Source of the DNA: Rhodeus uyekii | Lineage: Eukaryota > Chordata > Actinopteri > Cypriniformes > Acheilognathidae | Length of the DNA: 64,000 nt | Assembly (NCBI GenBank): GCA_037043235.1 | Contig: JAWRVZ010000004.1 | Span: 726,001 to 790,000, forward strand | Reading direction: 5' to 3' | In this document: piece by piece, positions 46,312-58,185 of the stretch | Numbering within the stretch: the stretch's first letter is position 1 | Layout: every line of letters begins with the position of its first letter | Made by a program: the position numbers and the translations under genes | The notes under the pieces: generated by a model | The model's input: only the letters and a program-made list of their open reading frames with translations | Databases searched by the model: none | What the model was told of the DNA's origin: nothing

Positions 46312-47399
46312 TATCGTTCAAATGTTTGAATTAAATTAAGTTTTATATATTACTGACCCCCAAACCTTTGAACAGTAGTGCATCTGGATCTAAGAATGAA
46401 TAGATCTGACAAATAACTCTTTTAAAGAATAGTCTCAAAATACTCACTGAACCGCAGATTATTTCCAACTCATCTGCTGCGAAAACTGACATAATATTCT
46501 TTAAATATAAAAGTGACTCAAGTAACTGATATTAAATAATCGCTAGAGTACATACAATCTTTCAGCTTGTGACTATGTATAATCTCAACAAATAATATGG
46601 CATGCACCATATTTACCAATCCCATTGGATCCCTGAAGTCATGTTGATTCTGCTATAAAATTATGGGATAATAATTGCTATTATCTATTATAAACTTCAT
46701 GGACAGGAAGGACACTGTTGCTCAGCTGTAATATTGCTCAAGCTATAACAATGAACAAGTAAAAGAGCACAAGCCATTCATTTGATCTACAGCACACCTT
46801 TAAAATGTCAAGCTCGTTTTGCTCATTGCTACAGCATTCATAATATCCTACGTTAGTCGCATTTGAGAAATGGCATCTTTCAACAGAGTGACATTCACAT
46901 GCTGTTGAGGCTAGATTAGGATTTTAGTAACCCTCCTGGGAGCAGGAGATTCTGTGGGTTACATCACTCTATACCAGCCATCTACAAATCAAATGCTGGG
47001 TCACTCATGACAGCTACATGCACATACACAGGCTGGGGCAACGGCTTCCTACTGAATCTGATCCCTTCATTCTATTTTAACATGCAAGATTATGGGTTGA
47101 TTACTGAACCACCCAGAGAGACAAGGTGATCCATCATTATGACATCTTCCATCACAGGCGGCACTTTATTTTGTCTTGTTCCCAAACAACATTAATTACA
47201 CAGCAGAGTTGTCTGATCATGGAGGTGGGTAAGAATGAAAATAAGGTTGCATCAACTAATCAATATAATTTGATCATAAAAAATTCAATAATTCAATTCA
47301 ATTTCATAATTGATTAGTTGGGTTTTTGCATTGTACATGCAACCCATCTGGAGAAAGTTATCCAATGACATTTTCAGTGTCTTTCAAGACTCTTCAGTG
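46312..47399. other. Intron 2 sequence, nothing recognised
   Basis: AT-rich. A small palindrome (CAACTAATCAAT with ATTGATTAGTTG) spans 47250-47321. Confidence 0.4.
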
Positions 47400-47765
47400 A
47401 GCACGGCCACTGTTAAAGGGGAGATTATTTAGAGCGTTAATGAGTATAAATACCTCAGGGTTGTCCTTGATGACAAACTGAGGAGGGATAAATGGATTGA
47501 AGCGGTGAATAAAAGGACAGCAAAGACACTACTTCCCTAGGAACATGGTGTCAATATAAGCATTTCAATACTAAGAGTGTTTTATAGTGTTTTGAACTAT
47601 TGCATCACCTGTTCGTTTGAAAATGTCACAGTGGAACAAAAGAGTTTGCTTAGGAAAGTTAAGTATTACGAACACAATTTATCAAACCAAACGCCTTAGG
47701 AATGCCACGACAATAATTTCAGACCACAGGCATCCTTGAGAGACGACCATTGGGTCAGAGATTTT
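47400..47765 (+). pseudogene. LINE reverse-transcriptase remnant
   Basis: The plus strand reads NEYKYLRVVLDDKL, RDKWIEAVNKRTAKT, ISILRVFYSVLNYCI and VEQKSLLRKVKYYE with stops between. This matches the segment after the RT catalytic core in teleost LINEs (the usual YKYLGV...DDKL and YRSVLE...I motifs). It is strongly decayed. Confidence 0.72.
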
Positions 47766-47816
47766 TGGATGTCAGTGTTAGTTGAAAGATAGTCTTTCAT
47801 GGAGTTTACGGAGCAG

Positions 47817-48107
47817 GGGTCTCATTTATAAAACTGTGCATAGGATCACTACTAAAAGTTTACGTGCACCCAAAAGCCAAAAATGCCATACGGCAAAAAA
47901 TATTCAGATTTATAAAACCGTGTGTGCGCACACCTGTCAGGAACAATCCCTTTATAAATCGCAGATGTCACGGGTCAAAGTTTGCTTAAATGTGCACACA
48001 TTCTCCCGTCAAGTTGTTTTTTATAGATCACAACCTTTGCGTGGAAACTGGCGTACGTATGTTTCCAGTCCCGTTTTGTGCGTACGCACGCTTTATAAAT
48101 GAGACCC
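47817..48107 (+). mobile_element. MITE with GGGTCTCATTTATAAA inverted ends
   Basis: The ends are GGGTCTCATTTATAAAAC and GCTTTATAAATGAGACCC. The flanking trinucleotides CAG (47814-47816 and 48108-48110) could be a 3-bp target duplication, as in PIF/Harbinger elements, although the usual target there is TAA/TTA. Including one more G on each side is also possible. The interior is rich in 'GTGCGCAC', 'GCGTACG' and 'TTTATAAA' motifs. Confidence 0.72.
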
Positions 48108-48835
48108 CAGGTCTCAGTGATGACGGTGGGGGTTGCTTTTGTTATTCTGGGATTTTTATAATGTGCAATTGTGTTTCTTATTCATGTACATTGCTCGTGT
48201 ATACGCATCTTGAAACCTACTGCAACAATTTCCCCATGGGTCAACAGCAAAAAAACAATCTCGATGGCAGTTTCTCTGCTAATAACATACTAGGCAAAAT
48301 TATGTATGCAACCTGCATTCATAAATTCATTTGTACATCAACTGTTACATTTAAATCAATAAGCAATTTACATAGAAATTTAGCTTTAAAAATGTTTTAG
48401 ACAACTTGCATTCACATACTCACAACCACAAATCGACAGTAGCAGGACTAAAGGGATCACTTTACAGAACAAAGAGGTTAATCCCATTCACGAAACAAAT
48501 GACTGCTACCATGGCAAATAAACACATCAACTCTGTGAAGTGGATTTATACTATATCTTATAGTATATATCTATAACTATATCTTACTCAGCTTATCACC
48601 AAGCAATTACAGAATATACAATCAAAGTCACAATTATCAAAAAATGTGAAATAAAGAGTGTTAATAAAGCATAATATAAAAATTTCTTCAACACTGCCTA
48701 AAGTAGATAATTTTAATGACTTGTTCAAAAAACAACTCACAAACTAAGGCGTTACTGGTCAGACAAATACTTAGCTTCTGTCAGAGCAATTTCTGAATTA
48801 ACATCTGACTCTGAATTTATTATTTTTATTACTTT
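48108..48835. other. Intron 2 sequence, nothing recognised
   Basis: AT-rich sequence following the MITE; the open frame across 47990-48400 is mostly MITE DNA and is not a gene. Confidence 0.4.
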
Positions 48836-48990
48836 TTCACACAAGGCCGTGTAGGTTTGGATTTTGTTTTCCTTTAATAATAACAACCTTCATTTTAAAA
48901 AAAAAAACTGCATTTTGTGGTTACTTGTGTTATCTTTGACTAATATTTAAATTATTTTGAAAAATAAGATATCAGTAAGGAGGGCAGGAA
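48836..48990. repeat. Dispersed teleost repeat, class unknown, copy 2
   Basis: Same orientation and order of motifs as 30955-31200 ('CTTTTTCACACAAGGCCGTG', 'ACTGCATTTTGTGG', 'GTTATCTTTGACTAATATTT'). It is shorter, with an A-run inserted at about 48896-48907. Confidence 0.7.
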
Positions 48991-50700
48991 CAAATAAAAC
49001 TAAATGTATATGTATTATACAAGGTATATAATTTGTGGTTTATCCAATAAAAATACTTGTTAGTATTCAAGGAGTACAATTTGTGTTTAGAGCTTTATAT
49101 TTATATTCTAGGATGATACAGATGCTTAAACCCAGCTACTGTGTGTGGTAAAGACTAAAACAGACAGTGGGCATTATAACATTTCTACCAAGGACATTCT
49201 GAGAGTTCTTGGAAGGGAAGAATATAAATCATTGCGATCTGTACTTTTCAGGGTAAAATAAGTCACGACATCTTGTCTCATGGCTCTTTTACCACAACTC
49301 TTTTGATAGGGTTCAGCATTCAAGACAGCCAGTGAGTCATAGGGCCGTATCTACAGTCCTCGAGCTGCACAATGGAACAGACAATGTGTCAGCATTAATC
49401 ATAAGACATGGAGGATCTTGGTGACAATTTCTGCAGAGGTTCAAAAGGAGAAGAAGGTCTCAGGATCAGACAGTTCTTTCTGGAGAAAAGCACATCTGTC
49501 TTCCAAGTTTACGCAGACAACAAAAAATCTGAAATCAATATTCAGATGATATACAATACCTGCATTTCACTAGCACAGCTAAAGAAAAACTTTGTCAACA
49601 AGTCTTTTTTCTATGAGACCAAAAGACACAGCCACACTCTGAAACAACATTTATATTCCTTTAGTGTCCATGACTACACAAGATGCTATCAATGATGGTG
49701 TTCCCATAGCAACCAATAAAGATATCCTGAAGCAGTCCAGAAGGACAACAAAATTGATGAATTGATACGTTTTGATAAAATGACTGGCAAATCATTCTGA
49801 AATATTACTCTAAAATAACCAACCTTTAGTCTAGCATTAACTTCTACTGAGAGTCGGGAAACAAAATCAGTTTATTTCATCTGTATGGAGTAAACCAAGT
49901 TTCATCGCTTTGAAAGAAATTTATTCTGAATGTCATAAAATACCTAATTTAATTATGTTGTGAAATGAAAAGCCAATATCAATAAGAAAAATGAAAAGTA
50001 AAAAACGTCATACACTGAATCTGTTCAAAATAATTATATTTTCTATGCCACTAAAAAAAAAAAAAAAAAAAAGTAGTTGTCACCACAATTTTAAGGCGGT
50101 TGCAACGGTATTGTGAATGATTGTTAGGTGGCTGTTTACCAACTCAAGAGCGCACATGGTGTTTTGATCTATTTTGACCACTTTCAAACAATTCTATCCT
50201 GATTTCCTCAAAAGGAGGGTCTGTGGGCAGGTAAAAGTATGGGATTTTTCAGAATTTTTAAACTAATGGATGAACCAAGCTCACCAAACTTGGGTTTTTC
50301 AGCCGACAAAAAGGTTAAATTCCATCTGGCTTACCATATTGTAGGCGGTCTTTTGTGGCTGTTCGAACGCATTCGACCACGTTTACACAAATTTTTACAC
50401 TATGAAAGCAATCTAATTGAATGTGGTTTCAAATGCCTCTAGAAGTAGTTGAAAGTGGACAAGCTCAGAACGTTTTAGAGCCCTTTTACACATTTAGCAT
50501 AGTCTACTTGTGATTCAATTGAACAAAACATACCCTTAATATTAGGTGTAAACAGGGCCAATGACACTCGCTACATAAAAAAAACTTGGTTTAAATAATC
50601 CATGATACAGACTTCTAAAAAATAGGAAACACTAGCTTCTGTCTCGTAGCTACTTTTCCCTGAAAAACAGGGGAGGGGGGCACAATGACTCTGAACATTA
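48991..50700. other. Intron 2 sequence, nothing recognised
   Basis: AT-rich with a 20-bp A-run at 50053-50072. The 95-codon frame at 49408-49695 has no recognisable domain. Confidence 0.4.
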
Positions 50701-50730
50701 TAATTAGGCTGGCTGTGAAGAGTCTCTCAG

Positions 50731-50738
50731 TATAAAAG
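50731..50738 (+). promoter_or_regulatory. Candidate TATA box for an antisense transcript
   Basis: TATAAAAG sits about 30 bp before a pyrimidine/purine start-like stretch (CTCTTCACATTCAG, from about 50757). The surrounding DNA is less AT-rich than average, so the match stands out more than other TATA strings in this window. Function is inferred only from the combination with the downstream ATG and splice donor. Confidence 0.35.
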
Positions 50739-50759
50739 CCCACTGGGGAATACAGCCTC

Positions 50760-50861
50760 TTCACATTCAGACTTTTCTCTTTTTCTCTTTTTCACTGTCA
50801 GAGACCCGCAGAGAGGATGCTGATGTACAACAGAACCATGAGACACAGCTGTAACTTACAG
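50760..50861 (+). other. Possible first exon of a plus-strand gene
   Basis: Downstream of the TATA box lies an ATG at 50817 with A at -3 (GAGAGGATGC). It opens 15 codons (MLMYNRTMRHSCNLQ) that end exactly at a splice donor-like CAG|GTAAAAG at 50862. Unspliced, the frame would stop after 27 codons. Alternatively the tract TTTTCTCTTTTTCACTGTCAG makes 50803-50861 look like an internal exon. No following exon was identified, so it may equally be chance. Confidence 0.3.
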
Positions 50862-50869
50862 GTAAAAGC

Positions 50870-52449
50870 TGGTTTCATTCTCAAAGCAATGGCAGGCTGA
50901 CCTACAAAAACATAAGACAATGTCTCAAACTGTTGCCTGGCAGAAAACAACTCCCTCTCATCTCATCTTCCACATTTCATTACACTAAGCAAATGCTGTT
51001 TAAGTAGTAATCCAAAACAACTAAGATGAAACGTTGCCTGAGAGCTAAGCGCCAAATGTAATCAAAGAAATCAATTTGGCCTAGCTATAAAGTTACTGCA
51101 GTAATATGTAAAAATCCAGAGGGTTATTAAGTATTAAAATGATCTTAATGCAAACTTTCTGGAATTAACAAAGCTGGACTTCAATTTAATGCTGAAACTG
51201 AGTAATTTCTCACAACACATTAAAAATAAAATTGTGCAAGTAAGTGGCTTTCTACAACACCATTCCTCATTTCTTACTGGCCTTTAGCTTTGACTAAAGA
51301 TATAAATGCTGGAGCAGCCCTCCCTTCTTTGTACCACTCTGCAGGGCAACTTCGGATGTCTGTATTGCGGTTGATCTTTTCTCATGAGAAAACAAACCTT
51401 TATAAAAAGACAATTGGGATATTTGTCTCTTATTTAGAATTGATAAAAAATGTTTGCCAACACACGCTTTCCTGATAACTCGTTATATGTCAGTGTCTAT
51501 TTTGAGCAAAAAACATAAGCGATGAGAACACTTCAATAAGGCCAAAAAGGATACTAAAGTAGCAATATAAGTAGACATTTTTCCGGAAATTGTCATTGAA
51601 GAACTTCAATTTATTTCCAAAAAACATGACTGTTCATTTATTGCTTTAAAACTTTAAGAGCTTTAATACAACCGCTATCAAAACATTGTTTTCTGTACCC
51701 TCTGAACGATGCATTTGTTACCATTTCTTTCAATGAGTCAACTACTGTAAACAGAAAAATAAAGAACAGACAGCCAGTGCATATTTTTGTGGTGGAGATG
51801 TTATTATTGAGAGTAAACAAGTCTTATAATTAACATGGGATGAAAGCAAACACTAACTGCCAGTCTGTTACATGCACAAATATGTTGGCATCATGAGGGG
51901 CTCTGTCTTTAGTTAAACAAGCCAAAAATTCATTATGTGCAACTAAACTGAACAGGACATTGTGCAATGCTTTGTGCTGGAAAAATAAATCAAAGGGTGG
52001 TATGCTGTAAGTGAGGATTGAACTACACAACTTGACCCCCCAGTATTTTAATTATAACATTTAAGACAACTAATACCGATTGCTGTCATAAAAAGTCATG
52101 AAAACAAAAGGCTGGCACGCCTCTCAAGAAACTAAAGTGTGTAAGTTCTCTTAACAAAAAGCAAGAGGAAGAACCGCAGCCCTCACACCCTTCCTTTCCA
52201 AGGAAAATCAGAGAAACAATCTCTGACAGGTACGCAGAGATGATATTTAACCGCAGTATTGTGAATCACTACTTCTGAGAAAAACAAGATGAATCTCCCA
52301 AGATCACAGGAAACTGAAACGACTGCATAATGAGGTATGACTGAGTCAAGTGCCACACTATTTCATGACTCTGAATATGTAAAAACATTAGAGACATAAG
52401 GCTGAGGGTCTTGAAACAAATAGCAAGGGCAATAAAATGTTAAACAAGA
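50870..52449. other. Intron 2 sequence, nothing recognised
   Basis: Plain AT-rich DNA without terminal repeats or clear reading frames. Confidence 0.4.
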
Positions 52450-52855
52450 AGAAGATAGTTATATTTATATAGCGCTTTTCTAGTTACTCAAAGTGTTTCA
52501 CATATGGAAGGGGGGAATCTCCTCCACCACCACCAATGTGCAGCATTCACCTGGATAATGCAATGGCAGCCATGATGTGCCAGAATGACCACCACACACA
52601 CACACACACACACACACCACACCCTACTCTTAAATATTTAATATATTAAACCCTTTACGAAAGACATCCTGGAATCTTTAAAAACAACAGAGAGACAGGA
52701 CCCCTGTTTAATGTCTCATCCAAAGGATGATACTTGTTACAGTATAATGGTCCCATCACTACACTGGGGCGTAGCCCATCCAGGTAATGACCAGGCTAAA
52801 CCCTGCCTGGCTTCAGTGGGAAACCAGTCTTGAGTTACAGGGTGATGTGGCTGCT
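52450..52855 (-). mobile_element. 5S-derived SINE (SINE3-type), diverged copy
   Basis: This is the reverse-complement orientation of the family at 20588-21135. The tail side 'TTATATAGCGCTTTTCTAG' is at the low end, 'AATGTGCAGCATTCACCTGG' in the body, and the head 'GAAACCAGTCTTGAGTTACA' plus 'GGTGATGTGGCTGC' at the high end. A (CA)n run has grown inside it at 52591-52618. It is in sense orientation with nos1ap. Much is deleted relative to the other copy. Confidence 0.82.
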
Positions 52856-55429
52856 AGGAATGCGCATTATACCATGTACCCTAGTATTTGGCAATTTTAT
52901 TAATTCCATCAGATAATTCGGAATATTTAATTGTGTGTATTTAAACACCTTTACATATAGATTAAATGTATTGTTTTTAAATTATTATTTTTTTAACTAG
53001 TATAGAATTTAAAGGAATACTTAAAAACCTAAAACTTACCTAAAAATTTAAGTTCTGGCATTAATTACTTTTACATTGTTCCAAACTATTTTTATTTGAA
53101 TGGTTCAGTTTTGCTAAACAAAGGAAGTTATTTTTAATGAAAACTGACACTTCTGTATCTCTCCATCAAATGTCCTGTTTACCGTTACTTTGATTTTATA
53201 GGCAGGCATACATGCATACAATATGATAAACAGGAGCTGAAACATACTTGCTTGACACTTTCATGATTGTTTATCAGTAATTGGCAATAGCAATTATTTA
53301 TTACTAATTAATACATTTCCAGCTTTTTAGTAGGACTGGGTATTGACTATTGAAGATCACAAATTTCACGATTTTAATTTATAAGCCTCTTATTGTAAGA
53401 TCTTATTCTTATATACTCTTATTTCTATTAAAATATTGTCAATATCGATTAATATGGGTAATGCATCAGGTACAGTAAATAGCACATTTTCACAAGAAAA
53501 AAACATGAGACTTCGGTAAGCTACACAAGTTCGGTAATGGTTATTTCATGCTGTAACTAGTAGTAAAGAGGAAGAGCTGATCCGTTCACTTATTCTCCAA
53601 GTTGTTACAGTGATCCGTTATGCCACATTAAAGAGCTCCAAAGCAGTATTTATTGTCTCAATTTCAGAATAAAACTGGCAGAATTTTAAGATGGGACTGT
53701 GTTCGGTATCAAAAGTAAAGCACAAAGCTTATTGCGATTTACTGAATGAGAAGCGTTGATGCACACTACAAAATTGTTCATTCATCAACTGAAAACAGCA
53801 GGCTACAAAGATTGATTCTTCGGGACTTAAGAATCAATAGATTAATCAAAATGAAAAGAGATTTTTTTTAAAGAGAGAAAATCTATATTTTTAACTTTTC
53901 CCTACTCATTAGTAACAGACAATTTAAATATCAGTGCATCCCAAAACAAGTTAATCAAATATAACCTTAATTTTAGAAAGCAATGCAGAAAAGCGTCACC
54001 AATCACACAATCTGGACAACAGTATCCAAACAAGCATACTGAGTGCACAACTTCTGTTTGCATCTCATCAAAACACTCAAAATAAATTCATAAGAGGCAG
54101 TCCTAATAATTTTTCTGATTTTACATAAGAATCAGCTGGATGAAATCCCTCTTATAAATAAAGCCGAACCCATGTATTGTTTAAAAATACTCGAAGATCA
54201 GCATAACAGCTCTTCATTGCACAGCCAATTAAAAGCTGCTTGGAAAGCAGAGGGATTTCTCCTTGTGTGGGAGTCGTAATGCACACCAGATTTTGACCAG
54301 GGTTGCGCAGAGCAAACACAATTTTGCTCTAGGCATAATCTCTCAAATGCTTTCTCCCTTAAAAGTTATAAAACATAACCATTTTCCTATGACCTTGCTC
54401 TCACACATCTGCTATCTATATAAACAGAACGGCCATCATCTTTCCTTCTGATGGCCCTCTCAGCTGAATGAGTTTCTCATTGTGAACTACTATGAATATG
54501 AATATATGAAAACCTATATAAATGTGAACCTTTTGATGCATATATACACCCATCTAAAAATAAATTCAAAAATATAGGTTATAATAAGAGATTTATACAG
54601 ACTGAACAACACAAAATCAACTTGAAGCGGTCTATTATGCCTTGCAAGTATATAAAACAAGTGAGTTTTAAATGGGTTTTTATGTGTTTGACAAACATAG
54701 AAATATTGATATTGCGAAAATGGCTGTATGGTCGCTGGGTGGTAAAAGGGAGAATAAATCAATCTGTCTTTTGGCACAAAGGCTGTGAGTGTCTCCACAG
54801 CCATTATTAGTTTGGAGTCTGGATGGCTATTGGCAATCTGCTTACTGCAATTCATAAAGTTAGCAAAGACCCTTCAACACTACAGCGCCACATTTCTGCT
54901 GTGAAATCAAATCCAACAGTTAAAACCACAAAAACCACAGGGATCAGCTGTGGGAATGAAAATGATGACCACAGCATACCCTGTCCCTCATGGTTCAGAG
55001 AAACTGGCGTTTTTATTACTGAAGCTGACCGGCCTTATTCGAAAACTTATCTCTCTTAAAGAGAGATATAGCAAAAGGGTCTCAGAGGAAACACAATGAA
55101 GGCAGGACAAAAATCCTTGATGAAATCTCTCTCATGTTAAGGCTTTGGCCAGACGTCTAAAAAATAAAAAAGTCAAATCAAATAACATTCCCCTATGACA
55201 AATATTTGCCAGACACCAATGTATTAGTTATTTTGTTTATTGGTATAAATGGGAGAAATGCTGTGAATGGTGTATGTCATTCTTAAATAAAATGTAAAAA
55301 AAAAAGGTGACCAATGAATTGGTGACAGTCGTGCTTAATTTTACTTGGGGAAAAATAAATTAGAGAAAAAAAGCTAATGATATGAATATTTATCCCCCAA
55401 CAGCTTAATCTTGGTGTATGTAATCTTCA

Positions 55430-55431
<2 letters not shown>
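52856..55431. other. Intron 2 sequence, nothing recognised
   Basis: AT-rich DNA with no recognised repeat ends. The opposing ORFs at 54514-55059 look like chance. Confidence 0.4.
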
Positions 55432-55481
<50 letters not shown>

Positions 55482-57525
55482 ATTTATTTTCGGTCGTCAT
55501 AAATAATCACTCAAAAATTGAAACTATACCTAATAACCGAAAAAGGTGTAGGCTGAAGCCTCCGCTTATTAAGCCTACCCTTTGTACATAATTTTCAATC
55601 AAAAGAGCATCACTTTTTCACAGATATAAATTAATATAAGACAAGAGAAAAAAAAAAAAAAAAGAACAAAACAACAAGGTACACATTTCAAATACTATTA
55701 TAATACAAATAAAAATTATACACATTGAATTAAATAATTATTTACTACCTTGTTTTTAAACATTTTCTTGAATTCACAAAGTGAACTACACAATTTTAAA
55801 TCCTCACTCAAGTTATTCCATAAATTAACCCCTTTGACAGATATGCATCTATTTTTTGTATTAGTTCTTGCCCTTATTTTTTTAAACATATGCAATCCTC
55901 TTAATTTATACTGACTTTCTCTTATTTCAAACAGCCTCTGGATACAGTTTGGAAGAAGATTATTATAGACCTTATACATTGTCTGTATGGTATTGAAAGT
56001 AACTATATCAAAAAAATTTAAAGCATTTAAATTACTAAAAAGTTGATTGGTTGGTTCGTAATAGTCAACATTTTTTACAATCCTTATTGCTCTTTTTTGT
56101 AAAATATATATAGAATTTATATTAGTTTTATATGCATGTCCCCAAACCTCCACACAATAAGCCATGTATGGAACTATGAGTGCACAGTACAAAATATATA
56201 ATGAGTTTTCATTCAAAATATGTTTAGTTTTATGCAATATTGCAATCGATTGTGACATTTTTCTTTTTACATGATTAATATGTGGTTTCCAGCATAATTT
56301 ATCATCTATTATAACGCCTAAAAATTTATTTTCATATACTCTTTCTATTTCCTCATTGTTAATCCTTATTGTAACTTTATTAATACTCTTCCTATTACCA
56401 AATATTATAAACTTTGTTTTACTTAAATTCAGTGACAATCGATTAGCATCCAACCATCTTTTTAAGTTCATCAGTTCTATTTCTACTGTATTCAGAAGCT
56501 GTTCCAAATTTTTTCCTGAACAATACAGATTTGTATCATCAGCAAACAAAACAATTTTTAATAAATTCGACACTTTACAAATATCATTTATATATAGAAT
56601 AAACAATAAGGGGCCTAACACAGAGCCCTGTGGAACTCCACAAGTGACTTTCATCAAATCAGATCTAACATCCTTTATTTGTACAAATTGATATCTCTCA
56701 TCAAGGTAACTTTTTAACCAAAAATAGGCTTTGCCTCTTATACCATACTTTTCCAATTTCCTCATTAATAAACTATGATCAATGGTATCAAAAGCTTTTT
56801 TTAGATCCAAAAACACCCCCACAGTATATTCATTATTATCAAATGAAGTAGAAATCTCTTCCACCATTTCCATCACTGCCATTGAGGTTGACCTATTTGC
56901 CCTAAATCCATACTGATGTTCACTCAATAGTTTATGTTTATCTATAAAGTTTTCAAGCCTACGCACAAATAATTTTTCTAAAATTTTAGAGAACTGGGAA
57001 AGCAAAGAAATTGGTCTATAATTGGAAAAAAGATGTTTATCACCACTTTTAAAAATAGGAATAACTTTAGCTGTTTTCATATTATTTGGAAATATACCCG
57101 TTAAAAATGATTGATTACAAATATGTGTAAATGGTTTTACTATATATTCTATAATGTTTTTTAATAATGACATGTCAATATCGTCACAATCAGTAGAATT
57201 TTTATTCTTACAATTATTAACTATATCAAGTATTTCCCTTTCATGAGTTCCGCTAATAAATATTGAATGATTATTACTTGAGATATATACTTGATCTAGC
57301 CTATCCTCATTACTCTGCTCCACAATCTCTTGTGCTAACCTATAACCAACATTTACAAAATACTCATTAAATATATTGACAATGTCATTCACTTTATTTG
57401 TAATCCCTGAATCTTCATGTACAAAATAATTTGGATAATCAACTTTTCCTCTATTCTTTTTAATTATACTGTTAAGTACTTCCCATGTTTTTTTTGTGTT
57501 ACTCTTGTACATGATTTTAAATCAA
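55432..57525 (-). mobile_element. 5'-truncated non-LTR retrotransposon (LINE), sense to nos1ap
   Basis: A long RT reading frame (57512-55716) is followed by about 240 bp of 3' region with two overlapping AATAAA signals (minus strand, 55488-55479). It ends in a 43-nt poly-A tail (T-run at 55432-55474 on plus). Upstream of the frame a stop appears within four codons and the endonuclease domain is missing, so the copy was cut short on insertion. No clear target duplication could be found. The poly-A tail and RT style suit the I/Jockey group. Confidence 0.88.
55716..57512 (-). CDS. LINE reverse transcriptase, open frame, lacking endonuclease
   Basis: This is a 598-codon frame with no stop. It encodes the reverse transcriptase of a non-LTR retrotransposon, which in a complete element copies its own RNA at a nicked target. 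RT motifs in order: VIPIFKSGDKHLFSNYRPIS (about 150-170), LLSEHQYGFRANRST (about 195-210), VGVFLDLKKAFDTIDHSLL (about 232-250, first catalytic Asp), CGVPQGSVLGPLLFILYIND (about 292-312), IVLFADDTNLYCSG (about 320-334, catalytic Asp pair), RLSLNLSKTKFIIF, then NKFLGVIIDDKL. The C-terminal part has VWGHAYKTNINSIYILQKRA and LWNNLSEDLK. All catalytic residues are present, but the N-terminal endonuclease is missing, so autonomous movement is unlikely. The Met start is simply the first in the truncated frame. Confidence 0.9.
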   Translation of the reverse strand: MYKSNTKKTWEVLNSIIKKNRGKVDYPNYFVHEDSGITNKVNDIVNIFNEYFVNVGYRLAQEIVEQSNEDRLDQVYISSNNHSIFISGTHEREILDIVNNCKNKNSTDCDDIDMSLLKNIIEYIVKPFTHICNQSFLTGIFPNNMKTAKVIPIFKSGDKHLFSNYRPISLLSQFSKILEKLFVRRLENFIDKHKLLSEHQYGFRANRSTSMAVMEMVEEISTSFDNNEYTVGVFLDLKKAFDTIDHSLLMRKLEKYGIRGKAYFWLKSYLDERYQFVQIKDVRSDLMKVTCGVPQGSVLGPLLFILYINDICKVSNLLKIVLFADDTNLYCSGKNLEQLLNTVEIELMNLKRWLDANRLSLNLSKTKFIIFGNRKSINKVTIRINNEEIERVYENKFLGVIIDDKLCWKPHINHVKRKMSQSIAILHKTKHILNENSLYILYCALIVPYMAYCVEVWGHAYKTNINSIYILQKRAIRIVKNVDYYEPTNQLFSNLNALNFFDIVTFNTIQTMYKVYNNLLPNCIQRLFEIRESQYKLRGLHMFKKIRARTNTKNRCISVKGVNLWNNLSEDLKLCSSLCEFKKMFKNKVVNNYLIQCV

Positions 57526-57855
57526 AGACCTTGGTTAATAGCAGACTGAAAATCTCATCAGAAACACTGTCAAGAGAATTATTTTGTAATTGAGAAGGAG
57601 CCTAACCTCCAATTACTCATACTCCACTCAGATACAGATGTAAGAGAAATAGAAGGGTGTAAAAAAGAAGCCTTATTTCACAAATTACTACATACAATAC
57701 ATGGAGAAAAAGTTCCAAGCTCAGGTGTCGATGAACTTGAATTTGTTCTCCATTTATAGTGGAAAGCATCAAATCTGCATGCATGCTATCGTAGAACATG
57801 CAGTGACAATCAGCTGTAATTTTGATGACTCCAGCAACAGGAGAAACAAAAGATG
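57526..57855. other. Intron 2 sequence, nothing recognised
   Basis: Intronic DNA between the LINE 5' edge and the MITE-like region that follows; no structure seen. Confidence 0.35.
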
Positions 57856-57859
57856 ATTT

Positions 57860-58140
57860 AAAGGTTTTTTCCTCATCATCATTTACACATCCTTTTTTAA
57901 GTCCAAACCAAAAAGACTTTTGTTCATTTTTGGCACAGATGCATTACATTTTTAATATATGATACTACTTTTCTTTCAGATCGTTTCTCTTCAGAAGACA
58001 ATTTTGGACGCATAAAAGTTTTGTTTATGTGGTCTTTCAGAGGATGGAGGATGAAAATGTTGAGTGATTAATACAAATATCCACAGAACAAAAGTCTCAC
58101 GGTTTTGGAATGACACTACATAAATTTAAATTTTCATTTT
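57860..58140. mobile_element. Diverged MITE of the TTAAAGGGATAGTTCACCC family
   Basis: The order 'CATCATCATTTACACATCC', 'CCAAACCAAAAAGACTTTTG', 'AGAAGACAATTTTGG', 'GGAATGACACTACATAAATT' and 'AAATTTTCATTTTTG' follows the body of this common fish MITE. The hallmark ends are worn away, so the limits are approximate. Confidence 0.5.
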
Positions 58141-58185
58141 TGTGCTTCTATTCTTTTATTGGCAAAATCCTCAAAAGGCCATATA

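Noticed and set aside
47782..48400. Two overlapping plus frames of 106 and 136 codons
   Set aside because: They arise largely from the MITE sequence at 47817-48107 and have no protein similarity.
56356..56691. 111-codon plus-strand frame
   Set aside because: A shadow of the LINE reverse-transcriptase frame on the opposite strand.
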